Notes: generated from the letters alone by a model not told the origin. A DNA stretch of 64,000 nucleotides from Haematococcus lacustris (GCA_030144725.1 JASKMD010000028.1:717652-781651); one strand, 5' to 3'; positions 1 through 11,330 are shown, numbered from the stretch's first letter. Numbers and translations are program-made.

Positions 1-267
1 GACCACTGCCAGCTCTGCTGGCGATGCGGGCGGCGCGGTTCATCACACGGCCACGGAATGCCATGACACCCGTCACAGGCTGCAGTGAGGTGCGCACGGC
101 ACCCACATCCGCACCAACCTGGAGCACCACAAACACGTTGCAGTGTAACGCAACGTGTGGCAGATCCCTATACCATGAAGCCATCGGGGTGAGGCTGGAT
201 GATGCCCACAAGGGGTGATGTGGTGTGTCGGTCAATTAACCAGCCGTGATCTAATCTAATTGTTCCA
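1..267 (-). pseudogene. 3' fragment of receptor cyclase (third copy, cut by window edge)
   Basis: This stretch is identical by eye to 3051-3317 and nearly so to 26908-27174, which hold part of the second cyclase domain of the full gene at 26524-35567. On the minus strand positions 118 to 1 read the start of the exon carrying the VMNRAARI catalytic motif, and 119-267 is the intron upstream of it. The similarity stops abruptly at 267, where it joins the sequence ACTGTAATCTGAG that also marks the left edge of the full copy near 26041. It is therefore a truncated duplicate in tandem with the copy at 2190-6015; the rest lies outside the window. The near identity points to a recent duplication. Confidence 0.8.
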
Positions 268-297
268 CTACTGTAATCTGAGTCAGGCGTTCCCAAC

Positions 298-1131
298 ATG
301 GGGTTGGCAATCTTCATGCAACTGCAGCCCACCTACTCAATCTTTTGATGTAACGTTTGTTGCGTCTGCTGCGATGTGATATTGCGCGTTTAATGTAAGA
401 CTGGAATTGCCATCGGAGTCTTTCGATGCGGGCAGCCACATCTGACCCCGGATGTGTCCCAATCGCAGACCGTGGTTAGCTACACCGGTAAGCTACGTCC
501 TTGGCTATCCGTTAGCGATGCACGACATGTCGGTGGCGCACACCACTGAAGTCCGGCAAACATGGCTGCGCGAGGTTCCTGATGGTGCAGGCCGCTTGGC
601 GAGGATGTGAAGGAACCCGGGTTTGTGTGTGGCAGCGCTGTATCGCTGTAATGGTGAGCGGCACAGTAGGGATTTGGCACCCCCTCCAGCTATAATCCGC
701 TTCATGTTTTGGACCATTGATCAACAGCCTGACCTCACACATACCATTTGTAGCATACTCATTAACGCGTCCATGGCACTATGCAACTCAATCATTGGGT
801 TTGTATGTGACAAGTTATACCGCTTACAAGGTACACATGCTGATGGCTACAGGTGCACGAGCAGCCGACTGAGCTTGGCATACCACTCCGCCACGTGGCC
901 CCCACCAACACAGCCTAACCCACCATCTCCCAACCTCGTCTACCCCGCCCAGCTCCCAGTAGCCCCTCCTCCCAGCCTGCCATCAGCCTCCTGCCCCCTA
1001 ACTCTCGTTCTCCCCGCCTCCTACCTCTCCCCTACCTCTCCTTCACCCATCTCCCCCCTACCTCTCCTTCACCCATCTCCGTATCCATCACCCCTCATCA
1101 CCCTGACCACCGAGCCAAGCCCGTAGCCCGC
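298..1131. other. non-coding 5' part of the hAT-like element
   Basis: No supported gene. The first ~230 bases after the left terminal repeat are related to the subterminal region of the element at 16553, for example GGAGTCTTT followed by a CCACAT word in both. A CT-rich tract occupies roughly 900-1090. Confidence 0.5.
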
Positions 1132-1790
1132 ATGAGCAAGCTCCTCCAGAGCAAGGGGCAGGCTGGCTGCATTCGGGCGCAGCCCTGCTATAGCCACGGC
1201 ATACACAACACCCTGCTGGCTGGGCTGGCTGCATTGGGTGGTGACATCCGCCCAGCCATTGAATCCATTGCCAGCTCGCTGGCCCAGTATTGGGTGCCGC
1301 TCGGCATGGGAGCATGGGGCGCCAAGCCCCAAGTGCCGTGTGACACCCGCTGGGCCAGTTACATCAGCTCAACGGTGACCATGCTGTGCGTCTGGGCGCA
1401 TGCGAGAGATGCTGTGTCATAGCTGCTTGAGCGGCAGAAGGGTACCCTCCACCATGGGCTGTCGCCCTTAGCCAGCTGCTCCAAGACAACAGCCTGCTGC
1501 TCAGGCTCAGCGTGGTGGCAGTGGTTGGGGAGAGCTTCTTGGTGCCCGAGCTCATGTGGGCCAGCAAGGATGACGGCCTGCACGCTTTTGAGCTCTACCG
1601 CCACACCCAGGATGCTGCACCACCCCTGAGCTGGCTGAGCCTGCTGAGCCTGCTGGTGCACCCCCTCAGCAGAAGCAACAGCTGGCAGCGGCAAGCACGT
1701 CATGTAAGCGTGAGGCACCTGCAGCTAACAAGTCGAGGGCAGCAAAGCGAGGTGAGACAACACCACGTACTGCACCTAGCACCTTGTTAA
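1132..1790 (+). pseudogene. decayed hAT transposase C-terminal region
   Basis: Two open segments (1132-1422 and 1512-1790) in different frames read like the catalytic-to-C-terminal part of a hAT transposase. The first has a helical stretch followed by the motif CDTRWASY, resembling the conserved TRW-S motif of the family. The second holds the phrase LMWASKDDGLHAFELYR in a helical setting. A frameshift and stop separate them, and no BED finger, DDE core or start is visible, so this is a remnant carried inside the element 283-2189. The family assignment rests on the short motif and on the element's termini. Confidence 0.5.
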
Positions 1791-2189
1791 GGGTAGTAGA
1801 GCAGCCGGTAATGCACTTGCGCCATCAGCAGCTCCAAAAGCTAATAATGGTATCCAGTTGTCACGACTGCCGTCGTCGCGTCCTCATGCCAAAAGCAAAA
1901 CATGTTCCGACTCCTGCTGCGTGTTGCAGGTGCCCCTTGCAACAGCGTGGCGAAGCGTGCTAGTGCGGCGCGCCTCGCATGTGGCGAAATCGCATGAATT
2001 CAAATGTGTATCTTTGGACAGGCACTGAGCACCGCTGAGAGCGAGATAGTTTTTACTGCGTCAGCCATATCGTAGCTATGAGTCTCCTCTGTTCGACGCA
2101 CTGTTTAAATATTTTTTTGACGAAGTGGCTGCGAAGATACGGGCTTCATATCACAGGGGGGTGGATTTCAGGTAGTTGGGAACGCCTGA

Positions 2190-5100
2190 ATCTGAGCCTT
2201 ATAACCCAAACCATGCATTGCACCATGCACACAACACGCTTCTATACCTCTGACACATGTGCATTGTGCACATGGTGTATGCTCAAGATTAGCATGAGTG
2301 GGTGCTTAGGGCAGTATCTTGCTAATGACACTCAGACTCAGCGTACCATGTCTAGCATGGGCCGCAAACCCGTAAACCTTGGACCATATCTTTGCATGTT
2401 CAACGCAGGCTATGACGCTGATGGCCAAGGAGCAACGGGCACACCAGGTGCCTCTTCTGTAAATGCAATGTGGCCTGGGACATCATGCGCTTGGTAAGAT
2501 GCACTGCCATGGCACAAGCCACATGCAACAGACTTGGCTGCAGACTGCCTCCTTGCATCGTGATGGCTGCTGGTAGCATATTGCTACGTGAAGGAGAACC
2601 GCACCCTTCTGCTACCATGGAGCTCAATGCATCAGCAGGAATGGCATTTTGCAGCTTGGGGCTTGATCACAGTGAATGTGTTTTACGAACCAGCTTGACC
2701 TGCAACAAACCATATGAGCAGCTCAACATCAGGATGCAGGTCCCAAGAGCAGGTAGCCCACAGTGAGCTGGACCAGCACTGTCCATCAGCAGGTCAGGGC
2801 TCAGGCAGTGGTGTGCAGCAGCCCCAGCTGCCCTCAGCCCGCCTGCTCACCTGCATGACCTCCACTGGCTCTGGCACGCCCTTCAGGGGCACCAGGCCCT
2901 GGGACACAGCGGTCAGGCGCGGCAGCAGCTGCACCCCCTCACTGCCCAGCTCTGGTGTGCTGCCCAGCACTGCTCGGCTAGGCAGGCCATCAGATGCGAG
3001 CGTGCTGTTGTCTGCCCAGTGCGCCCACACTGCGGCGCTGCACAGCACCTGACCACTGCCAGCTCTGCTGGCGATGCGGGCGGCGCGGTTCATCACACGG
3101 CCACGGAATGCCATGACACCCGTCACAGGCTGCAGTGAGGTGCGCACGGCACCCACATCCGCACCAACCTGGAGCACCACAAACACGTTGCAGTGTAACG
3201 CAACGTGTGGCAGATCCCTATACCATGAAGCCATCGGGGTGAGGCTGGATGATGCCCACAAGGGGTGATGTGGTGTGTCGGTCAATTAACCAGCCGTGAT
3301 CTAATCTAATTGTTCCAGGCCATCTGACGCAAGCATTCACTCATTTGCTTTGATACAATACTCACTGTCTCGATATGCATCAGACGTACTCACAGGCAAC
3401 CAGCAGTGGGGCGGGTAGTTGCAGCCCACCTTGATGCGCAAACCACGGTACACCAGCATCTGGCACGCCTCCCCATTGCTGCCCCTCTCCGCCGTGATGA
3501 GTGACTCAGCCAGGGGGTGCGCCAGCAGCCTGTCTGACCAGGGCAGCTGCTTCAGGTGCTCCTGGCAAATGCATGCCCAGCGCAGCGCAGAGACAGGGCA
3601 GGCAAAGGCGGCCAGCACAAAGCCATCCACATGCTCCACCTGCAGCAGCAGCAACAGACAGGATCTCATGCTGTTGGCCAGCCCAGCCCCTCAGCAACAG
3701 CTGGCAGCCAGGCAGGCAGCAGCAGAGCTGGCAGGGTCCCTCCTGCTGCTTACCCACCAGGTATCCGTTCCAGGCCATGAGCTTCTGCTTGATGAGCGCA
3801 GAGAACAGGGCCAGGGCGCTGGCAGCCTCCTGGGGGTCCCAGGCCAGCAGCTCAGCCAGGCCCACCACGTAAAGGAAGCACACGCACGCGCTGCCATAGG
3901 GGGCGGACAGGGCGCCAGGCACCTGAGGGGCGCAGCAGGCCAGCACACTGATGAGGCCGCCGCAGTCCTCTGGGTCATGAAGTGGAGAGCAAGGGGCCAG
4001 CTGCCACTCTGGGAGTACACAGCAAAGCAGAGAAGCCAGGTTGGCGGGTTGGAGCCCTGCCAGGCCCGAATAAGGCAGCCATCCCAGAGCACCACAGAGT
4101 TCAGGTGAGCGGGCAGGCAGGCAAGAGGTGCAACCCAGTCTGCAGCGCCAGCTCCAGCCTCCCCTCCCGCCTCACCGTCTGCCTGACAGCGCGTGGGGCC
4201 CCCAGCAGCACCAGGCGTGGCGCCAGCCCCGCGGGCAGCACGTTGTACAGGCTGTGCACCTGCTGGCCAGGCTTGCTGTGCAGCGCCTCCGCTGCCTCCG
4301 GGCTCATGCAGTGCTCAGCTGCCACCAGGGCCAGGGAGATGCGCCGGGCAGCATTCTTAGCACGCTGTCCTAGGAGTTGGTGTGGCGCAGCATCCATGGT
4401 GGCTTGCTGTGGGTCCCTTTGCAGAGATTCTAAGCGCATGGACTTCTTGGATGGCTTTGGCTCTGTGATCTCAAAGCTGAAGCGCTTGCTCTTGTCTTCA
4501 CGGCTGTCAATGCTGACAAGCACCGCATCCAGGGAAGCTGGCTGGATGCCATCAGCATGGGAGTGGTATGGTGGGCAGTCGCCGGTAGAAAGGCGCTACC
4601 AACATGACCAGCTCCTGCCTGGCCAGTCCTACCCTCTTGTACTGGTAGTGGAGTCATGTTCACAGCAATGTCCACTGCACTGCTACTGATGCCTTCATGG
4701 CTGACAGTAGCAACCACAATGGCGTTGTCGAGATTGCTTACACCTCCATGCTGAGATGCCAGCTGGATGTCGTAAGCTGCATCATAAGTAGGGCGGGACA
4801 GGTTGATCTGCTCAGCTGACTGCTGCTCGGACCGCGCAAGCCAGTCGTCAGGCGTGAAGAGAAGGGGCCCCCGGTCCAGGCGCAACACGGACCGCTGCCG
4901 TGGCAGCATGAATCGGTGTGCCATTCCATGGGTGTTGTCATCACCAGGCTGCACCCCCTTGCTCAGCCGTGTGGCGAGGGTGCTGTCTTGAGCCAAGGCT
5001 GACACTGGTGCGGTAGGGCAGGGGTGGCCTGGAGTCAATGCCCTGTCATCAGAGCGGACTTGAGGCTCAAACCACTTCTTCACACGACGCAAGATGTGCC

Positions 5101-6015
5101 TGCGGTGGGAAAAATAGGCATGATGCTCTTAAGATATGGCACAAGAAGAGATGAGCACCCAAGGCTTGTCACAAGGTCAGGCCGGTTCTGCTTCAGGTGC
5201 TGCATGTCATATGGCGCCTCACCCAGCCAGGGAGAGCCCTTGAGCAGCGGATGATGGCAGCTGCTTCACCGATGACAGGGTCACCATCTGCAGCAACCAA
5301 TGCCATGTTTCATTGATATGTCCATCGTACTGTCCATCCACTGTCCATCATACTGTTGCGGCAATGCTAGCTGCACATGTTTTGGACTCAACGTTAAGTC
5401 ATGCTGTATGATGATGAAAGGCCAACTTCACCCACTGACCTGGACAATAACCTAACCCGGGTTCATCTGCCACTGACCTGCACTATCTTATTGAAGTGAG
5501 GCCTTGGGCTGGCGGTGACAGGGTGACAGCAGGGCACGTCTGGGCAGTGCAGCAGCTCCTGGGGCCAGGTGGCGTGAAGCAGCGCATCCTGCAGCCTGCA
5601 GCGCACACCAGCGTCAGCGGCAGAGGATGTCAGGGGCTCTGGCTAGGCGCTGTGGCCTGCCCTGCTGCATGGGGCTGCTTGCATGCAGCCCTGGGCCCTC
5701 ACTTGAGGCAGAAGAGCACCGCGTCCAGGGGTGAGTGGAAGGCGCACAGGAAGGCGTCCCCCTCAGTGGCGCTCTCACTGCAGCAGCATGGCAGGAGTCT
5801 CCTGAGTCAATGTGCAAGCTTGCTCCATACCCTTCATAGCTGTGCAAGCAGGGCTGTCTCCCACTGCTGCCCAGGTCACACTGCTCCAGGCCAATCACAC
5901 TCCCACTACAGGCCTGTGTGGCACCCTGACTGACTGCCCTGCCACCTCAGGACCAGTAGGGCACAGCACCCGCTCCACCATGCGCAACCAGACCATGCGG
6001 GCTGCAAAGGCGGGC
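2190..6015 (-). pseudogene. truncated duplicate of receptor cyclase (exons 15-22 only, 607-bp internal deletion)
   Basis: This is a nearly identical copy of 26047-30450, with only a handful of substitutions seen. By offset the exons are at 5777-5703, 5595-5478, 5287-5223, 5099-4176 (interrupted), 3922-3758, 3639-3430, 3168-2851 and 2699-2667, corresponding to exons 15-22 of the full gene. It lacks everything coding for the signal peptide, ligand-binding domain, membrane span and first catalytic aspartate. Relative to the full copy it lacks 607 bases near 4555, removing the core of cyclase domain 1 and shifting frame (607 = 3x202+1). It also carries 29 extra bases in the intron near 3700-3740. 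The similarity ends at 6015 inside intron 14. It is therefore not expected to encode a working cyclase, though the second cyclase domain remains open. Confidence 0.85.
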
Positions 6016-6236
6016 ATCGAGACCCTCTCTGAAGCACACCTGCTGCTTCCCGGCCTGCTCCCTTGCCCCCAACTCTAATGTGTCACCTTTGATCATCAAA
6101 CGACGCCCCGGCAGGTCGAAGGCATTGCGGATTTGCCAATGGATGGGAGCGTGACCGCGACGGCGATTTGCTGCTGAACACAGGTGCAGGCTACATGTGG
6201 CAGCAATAATGTGGTTGCACAAGATGATTAAGCCAG
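6016..6236. other. junction segment without a gene
   Basis: This joins the truncated cyclase copy to the glutamine-rich pseudogene. No coding signal or repeat was recognised. Confidence 0.5.
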
Positions 6237-7879
6237 TTGTGCCTGTGGCTTCTGAGCAACAACGATCGACAAGAATTACTTAAAAATATGCAGAAACTGA
6301 GCTTGTCAATGTGCTTGCCGCTGTGCAGGCCAGTAAACGCCATGGTTGGCAAGAAAAGGGGAGTGCAGGCTAAATGTTCCAATGTGCAGAAAGCGAGGGA
6401 GGTTATGGCACAGCTCAGGGCTGCTGAGGCTGAGGCCAAGGCCCAGGCTCTTGCCGCTGAGGCTGAGGCCAAAGCACATGCTGATGCTGGTGCTTATGAG
6501 GCACAGTTGCACCAGCTGCAGGCTAACCTGCAGCAAAGGGAGCAGCAAGTTGCTTGCAACATGCACAGCAACAGATGTTGGACATCCAGCGGGGCCAAAT
6601 TCAAGGCATGGAGCAGCAGGTGGTAGAGCAGCAGCACCAGTTGTAGCAGCAGCAGGCAGACTTGCACCTGAGGGAGCGGCAGGTGGCTGAGCAGCACCAA
6701 CTGTAGCAGCAGCAGCAGGCAGACATGCACCTGAGGGAGCAGCAGGTGACGGAGCAGCACCAACTGCAGCAGCAGCACCAGGCAGACATGCACCTGAGGG
6801 AGCAGCAGGTGGCAGAGCAGCAGCACCAGCTGCAGTTGCAGCAGCAGCTTAACAGGTTGCACCAACAGCTCGAGGCACAAAGTGGGGCTGAATTGCAACG
6901 CCAGGTGCAGCAGCAGCTGGCAGTACAACAACACCTGTTGCAGCAGCAGCATGCAGACCTGCTACTGAAGCAGCAACATGTGGAGAAGCAGCTGCAAGAG
7001 GCTGCAGACCAGCAGGGTGTCAGCACCAACCACCCCCTCCCAGACCATCCTACATGCTCTCCCCTCTTCCCTGGGTCCCTCAGGTCACCCCTCTTCAAGT
7101 GCCCACGCCAGGACACAACACAAGCGCCCATGCCAAGGTACGCAGTTCCCATGCATGCCCTCCCAAGCACCCACCACCACACCTCCCACTCAAACCATAT
7201 GGTGCCACATCGCATTTCAACAGCACGCATGACTCTGAGGGTGGGGTGGCTAAGAGGGAGTGGAGGGAGCAGATGTTAGTCCATCCAGAACTAGTGGGGA
7301 AAGTGTGTGGGGCTGCTGTGCTAACAGATTGGGCTAACAAGCATTTCGCCGTGCCATGCCATGCACAAGACACCAGTGCCAGCCACCGGCAACGTGGACA
7401 CATCATGCGTCGGAGCTATCTGGTGCTGGACGACGCTAGGCAAGCAACAGTATGCAGTATGCCAGAGGCTGATGTTGAGCGCATGCATGATGATGTGGCA
7501 GGGTGTAGGGCAATGCACCGCATGGTGTTCACACCTGACAGGGAGCAGCCTAAATGGGCCATGGCTGCTTGTGCATGCAGCACGTGCATGAGGGTGCCAT
7601 GCCTACCGTGCATAAAGCCTTACACCACCACTCCACTTAAGCCCATGCCCATGTTTCAAGAAACTGGGAAGGAGGTGAGGGATGACGAAGAGTGTTATGC
7701 ATTGTTGTTCCATGTTGTTCCATTCCGATTTGCTGCATGATGAGGTGTGCTTTGGCAAACTGACCAACAAACACTGTGAACGATATCGCATGCACATGGG
7801 GTGGAAGAGGCAAGAGGGACGTCGGTTATTGCGTCGTTTGGTGCTGAGAGAGCTACAAAGTGAGCAGCTGGAGGCTTAA
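6237..7879 (+). pseudogene. glutamine-rich coiled-coil protein, broken by frameshift and two TAG codons
   Basis: The 5' part (6237-6560) encodes an alanine/glutamate/glutamine coiled coil. After a frame change near 6555 an imperfect repeat of about 20 residues, containing MHLREQQVAEQHQLQQQ, runs to about 7010. In that frame TAG codons at 6644-6646 and 6704-6706 stand exactly where CAG (Gln) is expected. Further downstream 7054-7740 encodes a cysteine-containing region, followed by another frame change to 7682-7879 ending in LRELQSEQLEA. A fragment of the same protein recurs on the minus strand at 61532-61810, so the sequence is probably part of a dispersed, possibly mobile, family. I do not recognise a domain. 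Confidence 0.55.
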
Positions 7880-8097
7880 TATGAGGCGGACAATTGATAT
7901 GGCTCGGTGTAAGATGCACGGGGGTATACTTTGGAGCATAACAAACGGTGTAATGTGCATGGGGTCTACTTTGAAGCATCACAAGTAGGGAGCGACCGGC
8001 CCACATATAATTATATTTATAGTTTTATACCTTGAGAACTTTTATATGTTTTATATGTCCTCGAATCTTGCATCCGCTTCCACCGCCGACCAGCGCA

Positions 8098-8208
8098 ATG
8101 GCTGCGCCTAGCCCCGATGACCCCAATGCGCTGGGGTCGGATGGTCTGCCCCAGTTTGCCCATACCACCACGCAAACCTTTGGAGGGAAGGAAAGCACTG
8201 TCGCTTAG
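8098..8208 (+). CDS. short 36-codon ORF behind an AT-rich leader
   Basis: After an AT-rich stretch (8005-8060, with TATATTTATAG-like words) an ATG at 8098 opens 36 codons ending at TAG 8206-8208. Its composition (Asp, Pro, Gln, Thr) looks protein-like and could be a first exon of a mobile-element gene, but there is no homologue I can name and no clear downstream exon. Low confidence. Confidence 0.2.
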   Translation: MAAPSPDDPNALGSDGLPQFAHTTTQTFGGKESTVA

Positions 8209-8398
8209 GTGTAGAACCAGGTCATATAGCGCGCGCCAACTATCGCCAGTTATCGCCAGTTATTCGAATCAGCTTGATAAAGAAGCTGGTCGTCATCGCA
8301 TGAGCAGTAGCCAAGAGCAGCAGGTAGGAAGCGCTTGGAGCGTCAGCTTGGACTTCCGGTGAGTGCACATGCACCTGGGGTGTTAATCTTGTTCATCT

Positions 8399-9245
8399 GC
8401 TTGCTAAGCCTTAGCTGACTGATGATTGCTTGCAGTTGTAGACAGCTGGAGCATGACAGGTGTAGCATGGCTTGGTGGTTGCAAGCAAGGCCATGACGGC
8501 GTAGAGCAGCAGCCGGTAAAGAGGTAGCAAGGAGTCAGCAAGGCATGACATGGTGCAAAACTGTGAGTGGCCGGCCCCTGGACATGAGTGGCCCCCAATG
8601 CCCAGCCTAATCACAAGGATGCCTCTTGCTGGCTGCAGGCTCCATGATCGCACCCCTGTCCCTTGCCCCCTTCTGGACATGTTGTGTTGTGTGTTGTTGT
8701 GTTGTGTCACCTTGTTGTTGGGGTAGGTAAAGCGTGATGCCAGCAGCCACCCCTCCCCTCCCCCCTTAAGTCCAGCCCAGCCCAGCCCAGCCCAGCCCAG
8801 CCCAGCCCAGCCCAGCCCAGCCCAGCCCAGCCCAGCCCAGCCCAGCCCAGCCCAGCCCAGCCCAGCCCAGCCCAGCCCAGCCCAGCCCAGCCCAGCCCAG
8901 CCCAGCCCAGCCCAGCCCAGCCCAGCCCAGCCCAGCCCAGCCCAGCCCAGCCCAGCCCAGCCCAGCCCAGCCCAGCCCAGCCCAGCCCAGCCTAATCTGG
9001 TGCCATGGGGCATAGGCAGCAAGGCAAAGTGCTTAGCAGTCCCATAGTGAGTGTTAGCTAAAGCAAGGAGGTGCAGCCGGTGGTGTGGGAGGCATGAGTC
9101 AATGTGTTGTTGTTGTGGTGGTGTGTTGTTGAGGTGTTGTTGTGGAGTGTGGTGTTGCCACCTTATTGCATCAATGCATGTGCTTAGCATTAGCGATATA
9201 TGTCTTTTGTAGTCGTGTTGCAATGCGTTTGAGCAATGAGACATG
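8399..9245 (+). repeat. dispersed repeat R1, copy a (contains CCCAG array)
   Basis: This shares its two flanks with an inverted copy at 10647-11330 and a direct copy at about 17970-18545. Shared landmarks are GCGTAGAGCAGCA on the left, GGTGCCATGGGGCAT just right of the array, and TCAATGCATGTGCTTAGCA near the right edge. All three copies have a CCCAG/CCTAG tract at the same internal position, so the tract belongs to the repeat unit. No open transposase or terminal inverted repeat was found, so its mode of spread is unknown. Confidence 0.7.
8772..8993. repeat. (CCCAG)n pentanucleotide array, ~44 copies
   Basis: Perfect CCCAG units inside repeat R1 copy a. The minus strand shows long open frames ([11 protein letters not shown]...) that are translation artefacts of the array. 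Confidence 0.95.
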
Positions 9246-9685
9246 TGTTGCTGCCAGTGCTTCTGGTTTTTGGTGGTGTGGTGTACCACTAAGCACAAAG
9301 TAATGATTGTAAGACATGACATGGCAGGTTTGCAAGTGCGAGGTGTCTGTCTTGATGGCTTGGATGACATGCACATCGGTAACTGTAGTGAGACGATCAG
9401 AATTCATACTGTGGTGAGAATGTAAAATGACCCTCCATGACGACCATCCTCAGGGTTGTTGTGTTGTGTCACCTTGTTGTTGGGGTAGGGTCGGCAGGGC
9501 CTTGCCCGGGGTCGTAAGGACCATTTTCTGACATACACAGGGACCATGCATACACCCCTCCTTTCAGCCCACACCGCCTCCCACGTCCACGTCGAACGTG
9601 TGTATGAGCTTGCTATGAACGTGCGGGTCGATGGGCTGCTCACGGCTAGTCGGCTTAGGTTGACTTGGCGTGAAAAGTACGCTCT

Positions 9686-9755
9686 TGCGTGGGTTCGAAC
9701 CCGTACCCTCTCGCACTAGGCTGCTAACTAAGTGTGCGCTGAGCCAAGGACTATA
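9686..9755 (-). ncRNA. tRNA-like sequence with RNA polymerase III boxes (SINE head or decayed tRNA)
   Basis: Read on the minus strand, TGGCTCAGCGC at 9746-9736 matches the box A consensus at all but the last position. GGTTCGAACC at 9701-9692 is a full box B. The spacing of about 35 bases between them is in the tRNA range. The acceptor stem and anticodon arm do not fold into an obvious functional tRNA, so a tRNA-derived SINE or tRNA pseudogene is more likely than a working gene. Confidence 0.5.
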
Positions 9756-9835
9756 ATTATAGTCTTGTAGTGGCGTTTTCACGCGTTTAAAAACGTTAGC
9801 AGCCCTATCCTTAAAACGTTTAGTACGAGGCCCTT

Positions 9836-9975
9836 GCTGAACTAAGAGCCACACACCCAAAAAGTGCATCTCTGTTTACAGCCCCCTAAGCAACTAACAG
9901 CCACAAACCTAAAAAGCGCATCTCTGTTTACAGCCTCCTCAGCAACTAACAGCCACAAAACAAAAAGTGCAACGC
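9836..9975. repeat. short tandem repeat, ~53-bp unit, about 2.3 copies
   Basis: The block CATCTCTGTTTACAGCC followed by CAACTAACAGCCACAAA occurs twice, with partial units at both ends. No coding function is apparent. Confidence 0.75.
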
Positions 9976-10156
9976 TACTAGCACACGTTTTTTTCAGCCA
10001 AGAGCTACACTCGCGCCGATTAAGGCCGGAAGTCGCCTACGTCATTTCTTCCCGGGAGGCATACTGCAGATAGCCCCAGGAAACGCCGACTCATCGCCGT
10101 TGTAATCATCGAAAAACTCAAAGTTGCTGCGATGTTATAACTATTTGAAAAATCGC

Positions 10157-10614
10157 CCGTCCCTGTACAGGGTCCTACCGACCCTGTACAGGGTCCTGGG
10201 CCACAGGGTTCTGTCGCACGGCTACAGGGTCCTACGACATTTGTTGACAGGGTCCTGCCGCACGGCTACAGGGTCCTCCGACATTTATTTACAGGGTCCT
10301 GCCGCACGGCTACAGGGTCCTAGGACATTTGTTTACAGGGTCCTGCCGCACGGCTACAGGGTCCTAGGACATTTGTTTACAGGGTCCTGCCGCACGGCTA
10401 CAGGGTCCTAGGACATTTGTTTACAGGGTCCTGCCGCACGGCTACAGGGTCCTAGGACATTTATTTACAGGGTCCTGCCGCACGGCTACAGGGTCCTAGG
10501 ACATTTGTTTACAGGGTCCTGCCGCACGGCTACAGGGTCCTAGGACATTTATTTACAGGGTCCTGCCGCACCGCTACAGGGTCCTAGGACATTTGTTTAC
10601 AGGGTCCTGCCACA
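10157..10614. repeat. 44-bp tandem array carrying ACAGGGTCC words
   Basis: About ten units, most of them 44 bases, each with two TACAGGGTCCT words separated by GCCGCACGGC and by GGACATTTGTT. The first units are irregular and contain CCCTGTACAGGG palindromes (10161-10172 and near 10182). The same word in opposite orientation builds the array at 13548-14458. Confidence 0.9.
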
Positions 10615-10646
10615 ACGTATGCAACGACGCCCGAACACCTCGCAAC

Positions 10647-11330
10647 ACTACAACAAACGGCATGTATTGCTGGTGCTAAGCACATGCATTGATGCAAGGT
10701 GACAACACCACACAACTACACCACACAACATCACTAGAACAACAACACTACGACTCATGCCTTGCTCACCACCTATGCCATGTGCACAACCACAAGGACT
10801 GGCTGGACCTCATTGCTATGGGCTAACACCTCATCACTTTGCCTTGCTGTCTATGCCCCATGGCACCAAATCAGGCTGGGGTAGGCTAGGCTAGCCTAGC
10901 CTGGCCTGGGGTAGGCTAGGCTAGGCTGGGCTGGGCTAGGCTGGGCTGGGCTGGGCTGGGCTCCAGGCTGCCCGCTCCAGGCTGCCCGCTCCAAGCTGGT
11001 ACGCCAAGGGCTGCTGTGTGGGGTAGGTGCCTTGCTGCCTGGCTACTGGGTAGGGTTAGACCATCAGACCTGCGGCAGCAAGAGGCATCCTTGCAATTAG
11101 GCTTGGCATTGGGTACCACTCATGTGTAGGGACTGGCCACTTACAGTTATGCTCCGTGTCACGCTGCCGGAGGAGGGTACGGGGTACGGGGAGGGTACGG
11201 TCCTTGCTGGCTACTCAATGGTTGCTGCTCTACCGCCTTGCTTGCAATCAACCGGGCCATGCTACACAGGCCATGCTCCAGCTGTGGACAACTGCAAGCA
11301 AACATCAGCCAGCAAGCAGATGAATTAGGA
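10647..11330 (-). repeat. dispersed repeat R1, copy b (inverted)
   Basis: This is the reverse complement of repeat R1 copy a: 10655-10880 matches 8994-9200 and 11075-11330 matches 8399-8660. Its internal pentanucleotide tract (about 10880-10985) is short and degenerate, mixing GGGCT, GGCTA and GGGGTA, in contrast to the perfect 222-base array of copy a. Confidence 0.65.

Larger units (their letters stand above)
283..2189. mobile_element. hAT-like DNA transposon (1.9 kb) with TIRs and 7-bp target duplication
   Basis: Left end TCAGGCGTTCCCAAC (283-297) is the exact reverse complement of the right end at 2175-2189. Both ends are flanked by the direct repeat ATCTGAG (276-282 and 2190-2196). The uninterrupted site is preserved at 26039-26056 beside the full cyclase gene, so this is a genuine insertion into the duplicated segment. 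A CAG-G-TTCCCAA terminal pattern is typical of hAT elements, although these normally give 8-bp duplications. The interior carries a decayed transposase C-terminal region (1132-1790) and subterminal sequence related to 16553 onward and 25075 onward. Probably non-autonomous. Confidence 0.8.

Noticed and set aside
6644..6706. Alternative genetic code with TAG = Gln
   Set aside because: Known in ulvophycean algae but not in Chlamydomonadales; the host genes here use TAG and TGA as normal stops and the region also has frameshifts.
8411..9376. 321-codon minus ORF with [11 protein letters not shown] repeats
   Set aside because: It is the translation of the CCCAG array; a pentamer cycles through all frames and stays open by composition.
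10157..10614. Regular repeats resembling a CRISPR array
   Set aside because: Repeat and intervening sequence are both constant (44-bp tandem), no unique spacers and no cas genes; the genome is eukaryotic.
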